Source: Carallia brachiata (lineage: Eukaryota > Streptophyta > Magnoliopsida > Malpighiales > Rhizophoraceae). Taken from it: DNA of 64,000 bases. The notes beneath the pieces are model-generated. The model ran no database searches. It was not told where the DNA came from and saw nothing but the letters and a program-made list of their open reading frames with translations. Position 1 is the first letter of the stretch; every line of letters starts with the position of its first letter. The stretch is taken from NCBI GenBank assembly GCA_021464245.1, contig JADCRB010000098.1, forward strand, positions 1,302,001 to 1,366,000, written 5' to 3'. The translations under genes were made by a program, and so were the position numbers. This document shows, in pieces, positions 23,690 to 37,300 of the stretch.

Positions 23690-23870
23690 AATTGAGATCT
23701 AGTGATAAATACTCAACCGTTGTCTAACTGTAGGTTATGGGTTCAAGTCCTTTCAGGCCTGTTAGTGGGGTTAAATCTACACTCCTTTTTGTATTAAGCA
23801 TGTTGTAACCATTTAGTCGTCTTGTATTAATATTAAAGTAGAGTGTAATATTCTTTGATGAGACTGTAAA
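23690..23870 (+). mobile_element. tRNA-derived SINE-like remnant
   Basis: An A-box-like stretch (TCTAGTGATAAATACTCAAC, about 23698-23717) is followed by a B-box (GGGTTCAAGTCC, 23739-23750) at the spacing of an internal pol III promoter, then by an unrelated T-rich body. This fits a plant SINE. It lacks a foldable tRNA cloverleaf and the ends are unclear. Confidence 0.4.
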
Positions 23871-24395
23871 ATCATCACTTTTACTTTTTCAATTTTAGAT
23901 AACGGTAACAAATAAATAAATACTTAAGGCCAACAAACAAATAATTAAATACTCCTTTTCTTGCAATTTTCGCCTTTTCATATCCTGGTTGGTTGGTTAC
24001 ACGGTGTGGCACAAGAGCTTTCTGGTGTAAGAACTGAAATCTTTCTTTTTTTTATTTATTTTGGTTAGGAGGATGAAACCATACTCGCCATAGGAGTGGT
24101 AGCAATTTAGAGAATAATAGAAAAAAAAAAGAATTTAAGTCTAAATCTAACTATGAAAATTTTTGGCAGTCACATCTCCTAAGGAAGGGACCATGTCAAT
24201 TTTGCTTTTCAAGGTGAGGAACCAAAAAAATAAAAAATAAAAGGTCCAGTACATAACTCCTACATTTTTTTTTTTTTAGCAACACCACTCCTACATTAAA
24301 ACATCTCAAAAGAGGTGCTCTGAAATCTCACGTCTAACGTAATGGGATCATAGAATCAAAAAATGGCCCTTCGTGTTTGAGAATGGTCATAGCCC

Positions 24396-24436
<41 letters not shown>
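24396..24436. repeat. Compound (AT)n(GA)n microsatellite
   Basis: About 25 bases of AT pass directly into about 16 bases of GA. It is a simple repeat in the spacer. Confidence 0.9.
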
Positions 24437-25689
24437 AATAATTGACATTAGATAAGATTTAAATCTAAACCTTCCGTAAATGTCTTATAACCAATTCAAT
24501 GACACTAGCTAATTAAAGTTCTAAATTTCTATCTAATAGAGTGTTATTAGTCTAAAAAAACCTATTAGGGTGTTTGCGTGAGATGCCTCTTTCTCATTTC
24601 AAGCTACGCAAACCACTGGACCAATAGCATTGTCCAATTAGTCCACGCGGAAAAAGAAAGCAGAAAACATATGTGCCTGCAGTTAAAAGGGGGGACAGTA
24701 AGTAAGTAGAAATTTGAACTGTTTAATTGTAAAAAGTATATTAAATTTTTTTAAAAATAAATTATTAAATATTATTAAATTAATTGTATTTTTTTACACG
24801 TATATTCATAGGTTGCCATCTAGCTCCGTCTTGAAAGAAAGATTGGTCGTGTTTCGAATACGTGGACAATTGTTCGCCAAAACTTCGCATTGGACATGTA
24901 AGTGGCCATTCCGACCCGCCGTCACTGACCCAGCTAGAAATTATACATTTTTTGCTGTATATATTAAAGTAGTTGAAGAATACAAAATCTGATAATTCGC
25001 ACAACGAAGAGTAAGTTCGTTAATCCACAATCGCATCACTTATGTCGTATCATGGTAGCTAGTATTTAATTTAATTATTTCCTCACAAGACAATTCTTAG
25101 GTTGAATTCTTGCTAGATAAACTTAGACGAAAAGTTGAATTGCTGCTTGCAGAATTTAGGGAGAGCAAATTTATTATGTACAGTTAGAATAATAAAATTA
25201 ATATATATAATGATAAATAAAAAATTTATATTAATTATTTAGAATAATAAAAAATGTAAATATTTGACATGAGTTTTAATATTTTAGTATTATTTTTTTT
25301 AATAATCAAATATAGATTTTAGTGATTTATTTTCAATGCAATTGCACAATAAAATTTGTGTGATGTTCATTGTACAATATTTTATTGTAAACATAACAAT
25401 TTTAAATTTGATAACTAATTATAATTTCGTTTTTATGTTTGAAAAAATTAATAAATATTATTTATTCATCCCCACTATCTTTAATGCATTCTAAAAATAA
25501 AGTATAAAAAGCTTGAAAATCAAACTAGTTGATTTTGTGGCTTTTCATGAGTTATTAAAGTGGGTCTTCTTCAATTTAAAGTATAAGAAGACCAAATTTT
25601 ATGATTTTTAGTAGATTAAAAAAAATGGCTGAAAAGTACAATAAAGTCCTTGGGCAGAGTAAAGGGAGAAAAATATTAGAAATGAAACT

Positions 25690-25765
25690 TTCGGCCCACT
25701 TTGGGCTCGAACCCGCATCTTGCTTAGGGGGAGCAATGCCTTATACTGCTAGTCTAAATCTAAAT
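25690..25765 (-). mobile_element. Inverted tRNA-like B-box region, SINE-like
   Basis: Read on the minus strand this gives GGGTTCGAGCCC (complement of 25703-25714), a perfect B-box, preceded by a weak A-box-like CTAGCAGTATAAGG. It does not fold as a tRNA and has no intact acceptor stem. A SINE or tRNA fragment is likely. Confidence 0.3.
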
Positions 25766-27434
25766 CAAATTTCTTACAACCATGTTTTAGTTGGAAAAAA
25801 AAAAAAATCATAAATATGATAGTTATTAAATCTGTGAGATAGAATTGAAGTATTTTTATTTGTATTGTCTCATTCAATTCAATTCAATTCATAAAAAAAA
25901 ATTAACTATTTAAATACAGATATCCGAACAAATCTCTCAAGTATAATCAATTTGAACTTAAGAGTATTAGCTTTTAAATAGATATGTCCTTGAACGGTAG
26001 ATATTATTTTCATTAAGTTATTTTTTCATAGGAAATAGATAACTATTTATCACTGTGAGTTAAACAATATCTTACCTTTATCTCATCTCCTGAATTATAA
26101 ATAGAACTTCAAAACTTCTGCACACTCCATTTTTATTCCGTTGTTTTCCTTCCTTTTGCGTGCAAATTGAGATTATATGACCTAGCATCATTGCTTTATA
26201 TCTGCAAAATTGCGAATATAGTATCTTGTTATTATCCAAATATTCAGATAATAATTGGCAAAAAAAAAAAAGCATATAAAATTCGTCTTGGCACTTATTA
26301 TCTGATAATGACACATATAAAAAGCATATCTGGCCAAAAAAAAAAAAAAAAGAGCATATAAATTTTTTGGCACTTATTATCTGATAATGAAATTCGTCTT
26401 GGATAACCATCCCAAGTCCCATCCCAACGATTTATGCAGCGATGAGTTATAATTCGGACTGCATTAATCTTTCGAATTGAAGGGTCAAATTTGAATTCAA
26501 GTGAAATCCAATCAAATTTAAGAAAAAAATTGACGGTCAGAGAAATGATCAGAAAAAATACTGTTACTAATGTAACAAATTTGATTATTCGTTAATTATA
26601 TTAATTTTTTAATAAAAATATAATTATAATTTATTGTATTACATTTATTGATATAATTACATAAATATGTTAATTTGTTGTATTTTAGGTATTTTTTATA
26701 GTTATTTTTTTAAAATAAAAAAAATACTCACAAATATATTAATTATTATATTTATAAATTAAAATCAAGAATTTTTTATTAACGTCTTTATTTAATCTCC
26801 CTTATAAAAGAACTCATTACTTGAATATAAATAATTACGAGCGTGACTTTGGCATAACAAATTATATTAATTATTAAATATAAAATTTGACAACTGATTC
26901 ATCAATTCTTATAAACTTAAATAGTTATAAAAACTCATATGTTATAATACGAGGACAACGCCAATACAAAGATTTAAATTTAAATTAATTGTGTAAAATT
27001 TACATTAAATCCCTACTTATGCCACTAGCGGGGAAGATTTTATAGTTATTTACCTCTGACTAATCGATTCCTTTAAATTTAATAAGAAAAAAATCCCCAC
27101 GATTTATGCGAATCAATTATTGTTTAAAAGAGGGACAAAAAGGTCAAATGTGAGAATGAAAACATAAAAGGAGAAAAAGGACAGAAGGACCGATTATTAA
27201 TTAAGAAAAGAAAAGTGCAGGACGGTGGGGGCCACCGGCCACACCGGTAAGAAAAGGTTGGTTTGCGTACATTTTTGTGGCTAAGCAAAAATTCAAGAGC
27301 ATGAACTGCAAGAGACAGAGCCTGAACTCAAAACCTTTAACCCGACCAACCAAAATTCTCAGACACAACCGTACGGAATTTGAAGATAAATGAGCAATTA
27401 AGAAAAAAAAAAGTAACCCAAAATTTAAACCCAG

Positions 27435-28101
27435 ATGGTTCCTTTTTCTTTCTTCATGGATCTGAGAAATTCAGAACCTTCGATCGGTGAGTTTTGTTGC
27501 GTTTCTTCAAGTTTCTTACTGGCGTTTTCTGTTCTTTTTTTTTTTTTTATTTGATTATTCTTCTTGTGCGCGTTCTTGTGTCCGTACGTTTCTCGTTGTC
27601 CGAAAGTCTCTGTTTGCCGATTCAATTCTCGGTTGCTTTACTTGTTTTTAATTTTGAGTCAACTCTTTACTAAAATTTGAAACGTTTTTTTTTTTCTCAA
27701 AAGAAAAAGTTTGAAATATTTAAACCTATAGTAGATTCCTTCTCCTTTGCTTTTTTTTTTTTTCCCCGTGTTTTTAGATTTTATTTCCGTGTTTTTAGGC
27801 ATTGGTTTGTTTTGAACTCGTGGTCGTTGGGTTTCTTTTGTCGATTTATTTTGCTTATCCCGACAACATAATTCAAATTACAATAAGAGTGTTCTGGGGG
27901 CGACGATTTCGTTGCTTTTCAGGAAGTTGTCGGCCCACTTTCTTCGTTGAGGAGTAGGATGAATTCAGACAGTCTTTTTGTTTATTTATTTATTTTGAAT
28001 CTTGTTTTGCGCTTAGCAATTGTATAACCAACTCTGGAAATTTTGGCTGCTTTAACACTGGCTGGTGGACTGGACTGTATTTTCAGGTGGATTTAAGAAA
28101 T
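27435..28101 (+). promoter_or_regulatory. Spliced 22-codon uORF in the leader of the 726-aa gene
   Basis: A probable untranslated exon ends CGATCG|gtgagt at 27486, and the next acceptor is ttttcag at 28086. Joined across this intron, the ATG at 27435 reads MVPFSFFMDLRNSEPSIGG plus a few residues, then TAA at 28099-28101, ahead of the main ATG at 28168. The intron is predicted from its sites only. If spliced this way, the uORF would lower or condition translation of the main frame. Confidence 0.4.
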
Positions 28102-28167
28102 AAGCCTTTTGGGGAGGGGATCGCCGTGCAATTTGAAAAGGGGGTTTTTAAGATCTCACTCCTCATC

Positions 28168-31100
28168 ATGTCCGATCTTGTGCAGTTGGGTCATGATAAG
28201 AATGAGATTCCTCAGAAGAGTACGCAGCCATACCAATGTACTTGGATGGCTCGCTGGATGCGTGCAAGTCGGGGATCAACAAGTGCAGCTCACAATCAAA
28301 TTTCGCTTCAACATGAGTCCAGAGAAGAGAATCGTTGTGCCAAGCCTCACCTGGTACTTGCGGGACCAGAGATAGGGGCAGAGAGTTCTGGAGTTTTCGG
28401 AGAATTTAGGGAAGTAAGTAAGGGCAAAATGATTGACTCTGTGGATGAGAGTTTGGCAACAAGGTGTGGAAAACTGAGGGATGATGCATTTGAAGGCCCT
28501 GCCCCTGTGATGTTGAAAATGCCTCGAAATACTGGGAGTATTTTAGCTTTGGAGAAGGGTGAATGCTCTAGTCGTCGTCAATATTTACCAGCGCCACAAA
28601 TTGGTACCGGCTTTGCTTATGATGAATCCTCGGGTGGAATTAAGAATCACTCATTTTCATTGTTTGCATTGGCTTCTAATGATGCGGAGATTCAATCAAG
28701 AGAGTTCTGCTTGCAGCCTGAAGGCATCTCGCTGACTCCAGAACTGCAGGACAAATCAGATAAGCTATTTGGAAAGAATACCTTGGCTGGTTTGCCATAC
28801 TCTCAAGAAAATCATCTGAGATCAATTTCTAAAGTTGTGCCATATGAGTCTAACAGCAGGATTCCAATGCATCCCTTGTTTAGCTATAGAGGAAAGAATC
28901 AATCAGGTGCTGCATTAGCGGCCCATCAGAAGAAAGCGGACACTGGTGCAACTTTGTTAGTTCACGATCCTTCAGTTGACACTGATCAACTAAGAGCCTT
29001 TATTGGCAGACCATTCAAGAAGATGCTTAACTGTTCTGAAGTTGAACTATTTCCTAGCCAGATGAGTCCTCCAGATACAAGAAACTTGAAAAGTCCACAT
29101 TATAAATCTTATGCACCAACAAGGATGCCCTCATCTGTTCATGATGTGGAGACCATGAGAATATGTGCAACTATGGACTCTGTTGAAGAATATCACAAAG
29201 TTCCCCAAAAGTTTTCTCAGACAACTCGCCAGTTTTTTTTCACAAGAAAGACTGATGTTAACTTATTTGATGGAGGTCAGCTGTTCAGGGAGTCAATATT
29301 GGCAGTGTCTGAAGGGAAAAAAGTGAATGAATTTCCATGTTTGTTGCCAGATTTCACTTTCCATATTAAGCAAGGGTTGAAGCTGCAACCTCTGGGTAGC
29401 TTCATTGAGAGTGCTAGGAAAGAGGATGCTGAACATTTGAAGACCTCTACACATGATTTGGAGAATGAATTATCAGTTGAAACAGATACCATGGATATGG
29501 ATGCTTTCCAGAATAACTATCTTTTTGGTATGCATCCACTGTATCCTGTACAGAGTGGACCTAGTTAAATTTCTGCCTCGTACTTTATGCCGTGAGTTTG
29601 TTCTCATGTTTTGCAGTTGCAGCACAATACTCATATTAAATTGCTGGACACTAGACGAAGAGAATAATAAATGGTCTCTCAAAGATTTAGTATCCTTGTT
29701 TTGATGTGCTCATTTTGCATTTTTTTGTTGCAGGTGTTGGTCTGTCCCAATCTAATAAGGTAATTTCTGCTACTTATTTACATAGAATGACAATTAGGTT
29801 GGTGGACGGATTTGTAGGCGTTGGTGTATTGGGCTTAATCACAGGCATTTCAAATGTTGTGGGACATATTATTGGACCTTTCTAATTATATACTCATGCA
29901 ATCTATAATTGTGTGATGAAGAATCCAGTGTTTAGCGTCTAAAAAAATGCATTTAGACCATGAGCTTGATTATGATGTTCTCTAAGTTCGTAGATTGGAG
30001 ACTTGGATGACTGAAAATATATCACTAATACACGCATAAGAAAGCAAATACAGCTGGGTTGTGATTTTGGGTGCTGGCCTCCTCAAGATGTATTTGCTGA
30101 ATGGAGAATAGCATCAAAATCTTTTGACCAATTTAAATGTTATCCATTCTTTCCTCTCTTCTTTGTTTCTATTGTGTCGAAGCAGGCCCTGGTAAACATT
30201 ATAAGACTTATATTTCACCTCATGGTAAGAAAAATGTTTTGCTCTATTCATTTTTCAGAGGGCATAACTGACAAAAGATGGATATAAACTTTATGTTCAA
30301 ATGCTTAGTTTTTTGTTTTTGTGCTCTCCTGATGACATGGGCGTTTCCTGACCACACTGTGCAGCATTTTACATTGCTGGCATATCACAAACTCTGGCCT
30401 GCTGATTGGATGTCATTTATTCTTAAGACATGATCAATTATGAATTTTGTAGGATATCAAAGTGGGGCAAAAACCACTGACATTTGATGCTGCAGTAGCA
30501 TCAACAGGAGGAGAAATCAGTGGCAAACATCTGGATACAGAGGCACCTGATATAAACCAAGAACTTCCTATGTTTCCAGGTCTGACAAGCTTCAAAAATG
30601 ATTTGGAAACGAGCAGCTCAAGAACCCAGAGCTTGGACGTGGAACACTTCCTTTCACATGCCGAGCGTCCTGCAAATGTGAAAGCTGGTGGTGATGGCTC
30701 TGACGGGTCCCTGGGATTAGACCCATGCAGCAGATGGGTCAAGCGTCTCAAATCAAGTGCTTCAGGTTCTTTTGCTTATGGCACGAAGAGCTCTAGACTG
30801 GAAGAAGCCTCTTCTCATGAGAAAGTTGGTAAGTTGTTCAGCAAGATACTTGAATGTACCAAAACCACTTCAGAACAGAAAATGAATGAATCTAGTCATA
30901 AGGATCAGATAACCGTAGACCCAACTGCAGAGGAATTGAGGAAAGCTGAGTTCTCTTCTGTTGACTCTGGAAAGAAAAGTGAAGATGTAAAGCTCCAGCA
31001 TGCTTGGATCCAGAGGTGGTGTCATAGAGCTGCTGCATCTCCAGAACAAAAGTCTGAAATGGTGACGGCTTGTAAGCCACATAGATCAAAGTCAATACTA

Positions 31101-31247
31101 CATGACATTCAGAAGGAGCATTTTCCAAGCATTGCCGCTATAGCTTTGATGGGGAAAGTCATGACTGGTTTTCGTCCTTTTGAATTGAGGAAAAGGGGCT
31201 CTTCTGTTGTTTGGAATACACAGAACTGTCGAGATGAGTTATCCTAA
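28168..31247 (+). CDS. Uncharacterised plant protein, 726 aa
   Basis: I do not recognise a named domain. Three coding exons: 28168-29527, 29734-29759 (26 bases) and 30453-31247. Phases close exactly (1360+26+795 bases). The first exon would otherwise stop at 29566, but the donor G|GTATGC at 29528 joins in phase to the micro-exon. The product is hydrophilic and Ser/Lys/Glu-rich with no signal peptide or membrane segment, suggesting a nuclear or cytosolic regulator. Conserved-looking blocks are TQPYQCTWMARWMRAS near the N-terminus, LDPCSRWVKRLK in the middle, and LQHAWIQRWCHRAAAS plus SIAAIALMGKVMTGFRPFEL near the C-terminus. The start is the first ATG; the frame is open back to the acceptor at 28086 but without another ATG. 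An upstream uORF is possible. Confidence 0.8.
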
Positions 31248-32399
31248 GCACTGGATGCCTGGGGATAAAGAGTGAGCCGAGCTGCATGGGTGTTGGCCCT
31301 AATCTCCGTCAGACATTATTTTATCAAATTCAACAGCTTTTTGGTGTCCCATCAATCACTCATGAAGTCTGTAGACAATGATGTGAGCTTGTATAGCCTC
31401 AATGTTTGATTTGGTATGGATCCTGCCTAAATTTATATACGATTCTGTGTTATCCCCCTTGCACTGGCTAGCAGAATGGGTCGTGGGAATTGACCTTCTC
31501 GACAAGATCTGTTGGACGGCCTTGGTTCTAAAATGTGGCCACTTGGATGTGATTGAAAGGGGAAACTTCAGCCTCTCTCACTTCATTTTCCGCACCGCTG
31601 TCACGCCCCATTTGTATCTAGTGTAGCTATCCCTGTTTTTCTCTCCATGTACACATGAAGTGAGAAAGCCTAAGGTACCCTTTATGTGTCTTGTGTCGCT
31701 ATCCTGCTTTTCTCTCCATATACACATGTTGTGTGTGCAAGAGATGCTTCTTATCAGACGTTGAATAACCGCAGATTCACGTGCCATGTCAAATCCAATT
31801 TTGGTCATAAGTTTGTCTGTTGTACTATTTTTCATCTGAATTAGAAAGGTTTAACATGTATTTAAGAGAGATCCGGTGCCATAATTGCCTATGAGTAATT
31901 CCTACAATAGACCCTGGAACCATCTCAAGGGGTGGCCTATCAGGAGGTGTGGCCTGGAGGCATTAGATGGGGTGAAGTTGGAGGACATGGTTTTTAAACG
32001 ATTTCCTATTAGCCATGTAGCAGACGATCATAGCATTTCAATTACCAGCTCGACAGAACCATTAACAACTTCAATTTGGCAGGTCCGTGAGACTGCGACT
32101 AAACGAGCTTCTTAATCTACGAGGCCGATGGTACAAATACAACTTCCTCACCCGCCTATAAGTTGAAAGCCACACAGGTATTACCAAAATTAATAATTAT
32201 CAGGACAGAGTAACAGAAGCATAGAAGACGAGGTGACAAACATAGCAAGAACTCATAAGAATATCCATCAAACATAAGAGATAAAAGATAGTCAAAAATT
32301 GTAACAGAGGAACTTAAACAAAACTAGTAGACATTCTCTCTTGAACGAAAAATTCAGCAAAATACTATCCTGAACTGATAAGTAAACACAACAACACAT
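31248..32399. other. Convergent 3' region between the 726-aa gene and RPS25
   Basis: This holds the 3' UTR of the plus-strand gene and the 3' UTR of RPS25 on the other strand. An imperfect direct repeat of about 50 bases lies at 31614-31663 and 31684-31733 (both contain TTTTTCTCTCCAT or its variant and TACACATG). An open frame at 31891-32115 has no family resemblance and is probably chance. Confidence 0.45.
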
Positions 32400-33759
<1,360 letters not shown>

Positions 33760-33767
33760 TGGATCTC

Positions 33768-33769
<2 letters not shown>

Positions 33770-33819
<50 letters not shown>
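33770..33819. repeat. (GA)n / (CT)n microsatellite in the RPS25 leader
   Basis: About 50 bases of pure GA on the plus strand read as (TC)n in the RPS25 5' untranslated region, about 11 bases before its ATG. CT-rich leaders are common in plant ribosomal protein genes and may help promoter or translation function. Confidence 0.85.
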
Positions 33820-33821
<2 letters not shown>

Positions 33822-33953
33822 GCTGCACGCGGAAGAGAAGCGAGAGCTAACAAATTAGGGTTATCTTTCCCTAGCTAGGGTTTATTGGTGCTAGATGGAC
33901 AACAGCGTTAGAAAGTTATACGTCGTCGTTTTAAATTGTTTGTTTGTTTTTTT

Positions 33954-34314
33954 TAAATTAATACACAAATCTAACACAAACTTTAGTTACAATAACAAAT
34001 TTAGTATTAATTTTAAAAAATAATAAATTTAATACTAATTTTTATATGATAACAAATTTAGTATATTGTAAAATTTTTTAAATAAAATTTATTTATTTCG
34101 ATAATATAATAACAATATATATAATTATCATATTATTGAAATAGACATATTTTTATAAATTTATTATTAAAACTGACACATTTTATTCATATAAAATTAT
34201 TATACACTAAATTTATTACTATATGTAAAATTTATTTTAAATTTATTATTTTTTAAAATTAATATTAAATTTATTATTTTAACTAAAATTAATTAGATTT
34301 ATATATTAACTTTA
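33954..34314. mobile_element. Fold-back MITE: 361-bp near-complete palindrome
   Basis: The left half from 33954 (TAAATTAATACACAAATCTA) matches the reverse complement of the right end at 34314 (TAAAGTTAATATATAAATCT). The pairing continues inward through TAGTATTAATTTTAAAAAAT and its partner, and through TTTATTTCGATAATATAAT and its partner, to the centre near 34110-34120. Almost the whole element is one imperfect inverted repeat. No ORF. The target duplication is masked by flanking T runs. It stands directly upstream of the RPS25 leader. Confidence 0.75.
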
Positions 34315-34319
34315 TTTTT

Positions 34320-37300
34320 TTTACCCCTCCAGATTGAAGGCAATATTAGGGAATTTCTGAAGCTCAAACTGCGTATCTAAAATGTCCATTGAGGCCTCGA
34401 TCCAATTTCTTCGAATAGTTAAAACACGTCATAATCTGTGTGCTACACGTCAAGATCCAACCAGCCTGGATTGAAAGGCCCAGTGCGACTGCTATGGATG
34501 TTAATGACATTAAACCAGCTCCTCCATGGGTTAAACTGGGGCTCAGTCCAGCATGCGGTATGAAGGTGCAAGTTTTTTTTTGACAGGATTGTGGATTATT
34601 ATTTCTTTCTTTTCTATTTCATTATCCGGAAAAAAAAAATTAACCACCACCATTATGTTATACGTTCCGCTGCTAATTGCTACTTTATGCATAATTACGT
34701 CTCCCTAATGATTAACAGTTTAATTAGATATTTTATTGACAATCTTATGTAGAATGAGAGATTTAAGAAAACAAATTTTTTAAAAGTTGCATGTTGACTG
34801 ACTATAATATGATGTGATTATTTTACGGCTAGGTGTTCAGAAATCATGTATTTATCAAAATAATTTGGTATGTAAGTAGTGTCACCTAAAATTATAACTA
34901 GGTCAAATTCAAACTATTTTAGTTTTTTTAATTTTTAATTTTTAATTTTTAATTTTTGCTGCTTCTCTATGGCCATTCCCCTTCATTTTCATTATCGTTT
35001 TAAGTTAAATTCCATGACTTATTCCCCATTCGAACAAATGTTAAGAGATTAGATTGCTTGCACATTGGAGTTGTTGTATCATCCGTTCACTAGTTTGATC
35101 CAAAAGCTTATCCTTTTCAGCAGAATGGTTCGTTGACATGAAGAACTAGCCAACCTGATGCATAATAGTCACTACTAAAGAGATTTTCCGACTCAAAACC
35201 ATGGAAAGGCAAAAGCCATTGACAAACGATATATTCATTTATTTCAAATGGAAACGATCCTGTAAAGTATACATTTATTCAAATAACTCTTAACTCTTAA
35301 CTACTTTTCTTGGTGACCAGAAATGGAAATTGGCGTAATTACTAGATAAAAGATCAAGTGATTATTATTTCAAACACGATCGCGACTGTCTTGCACAGGC
35401 TACCAAGAGCAGCAAAATGCCATAACAACTGGTTTCTTGCAATGGAGATTGGCTAACAGTTAAAAGTAGCAGAAGAAAGCAGATCCAGGGAATTCGAAGT
35501 GGCAAGAACCGCTCCTTGCATCCTCCCTATGTATGCATTGATCACTACATGCTTTAGAGTTGTTACAAAACCCCGTCCATGTCTTGCTACGCTTCTCGCA
35601 TACTTTTGCTTCTGCTATTGATCTTTCTGCAAAACAAATAGCTCACCACTACATTAGAGAGCGAGAGAGGAAGAGAGCTTCCTTTTTAGTCAATTTCGAA
35701 TCATAAAATGACTTTTGAGCAAAGGTGGAGATTGGTACACGAAACCCAACTAGCTAATTACAAGAGAGTCACTCACCAAAGCAGACAATGAGGATAAAGT
35801 AAGCCAAAAAAAAGAGCACGGACGGTTGGAAAGCTGATCACGAACTTTGCCATTCTTAATTTGTAATTGTATATCTGTGCTTTTGCTTTTTGTAGGAAGC
35901 AGAGGCTAGAATATGGCCGACATTTATATGGACACAGATTTGTCTTTCACCCCCTGCGGCATGCGGTAAATGCAAGAGCAAGATTACGTGAATTATCAAA
36001 TAAGCTCTTGACGATCCGGTTTGATGATGATTTGAAAGTTTGTTTGTAGATAGTAAACCAATTTGAATAAGAGTTGAGATTTTAGATAAGTTACAGAATT
36101 ATTGATGTGATGTAGATTTTAAGGAGGAAGTTGAAGTTTAAAAATTTTGTCAAATAAAGATGATACTGAATTAGAATTAAGGATGAATGTTGAAATTAAT
36201 TCAGATTTATTTATTATTATATTTATTATTATAGTAGTTATTGTATTTTCAGTATTAAAGTCGAAGTAAGAGTTGTTAAAGTCTAGTATATAAGAAGTTG
36301 AGAGTTTTATTTTATTGTGTTACTGATGTGCCTAGTGGTTTAATGTTTGAGAGATTATAATTAAAATATATGTACTTCTTATTATTGTTATAATGTATTC
36401 AATTAAATAAAATAATATTAAGTTAATTGAAATTAAGAACTAAGAATTATTGTTAGTGGTTTACCTATTATATAGGAACATGCTTAATGTTTCAATATTT
36501 ATATTTTTTCTTGTTGATTGGCTTTGATTAAAATTAATTCAAGATTTTTGGTCTTGTTTCAATATTTATATTTTTTTCTTCTTCTTCTTCCCTTTCTGAG
36601 TAGCAAGGCCATTCTCGAGCCCAAAACATGTCTAGCATGAAGTCATTTTTGGCCTTGGTCCTATTATATCTGATGACAATATTGATTCCAGTATGTAAAG
36701 ATGTTTTTTTTTTTTTTGACATAAGCATGTAAAGGTTTATGATAATTAATCAGCGGGCGATCGCATAGATTCGATTTATAAATGATAGATAACCATAATT
36801 ATCAATCTGTTTTGTAAATGACATATAACGCACGATTATCTATTGCTTTGAACCTATCTCTTTAACAAGTACTCACCATTTGTGTAGTTCTTATCTTTAT
36901 CTTTTGCTCTTATAAGAAATACATATCATAACCGCTCATCCCTGGGCCTTGCGATGAGACAGCGAACATTTCCGATACTGCCGTTCCTTCCGGTCTGTTC
37001 TTTGGTTAAGTGATTTTTAATTTATCTTACATCTTTTTATTGAGTATAACTTATACGTCGTCTTATATCATACAGATCTACTTAAAATAAAAAATATAAA
37101 AATAAATTTTGTAGTATAAAGTTATAAATGAATTGTACTCATAAAAAAATGAGTAAAATCAGCAAGCACTCTATTCATTAAAAAAAATTAGTGTGGCAAA
37201 ATTTACCCAATTATCAAATCTTTTTAATCAATATTTAATCCAAAAATAGGGATTGCTAGAGAATAACTAGGGAATAAACACGATTAGTGGCATCCAACTC

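Larger units (their letters stand above)
22820..27390. other. Long spacer between RER1 and the 726-aa gene
   Basis: No protein-coding gene is supported. It contains the RER1 promoter side, a SINE-like remnant near 23690, an (AT)n/(GA)n repeat at 24396-24436, a second inverted SINE-like box near 25703, a small local duplication at 26270-26400 and AT-rich DNA at 26560-26960. No long ORFs are present. Confidence 0.5.

Noticed and set aside
25690..25765. Possible tRNA gene around the GGGTTCGAGCCC box
   Set aside because: No acceptor stem, anticodon arm or D-arm can be paired, so it was kept only as a SINE-like fragment.
31891..32115. 74-codon plus-strand frame in the 3' region before RPS25
   Set aside because: Ordinary composition, but no motif, no good start context and likely UTR sequence; chance is the simpler reading.
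34922..34956. Repeated TTTTTAA units considered as a telomere-like or regulatory repeat
   Set aside because: It is a simple AT microsatellite; the plant telomere unit TTTAGGG is absent.
36060..36440. Possible copia solo-LTR fragment (TTATTATTATA-rich, ending near TCTAGTATATAAG)
   Set aside because: It resembles LTR style but has no TG...CA ends, primer-binding site or flanking duplication that I could find.
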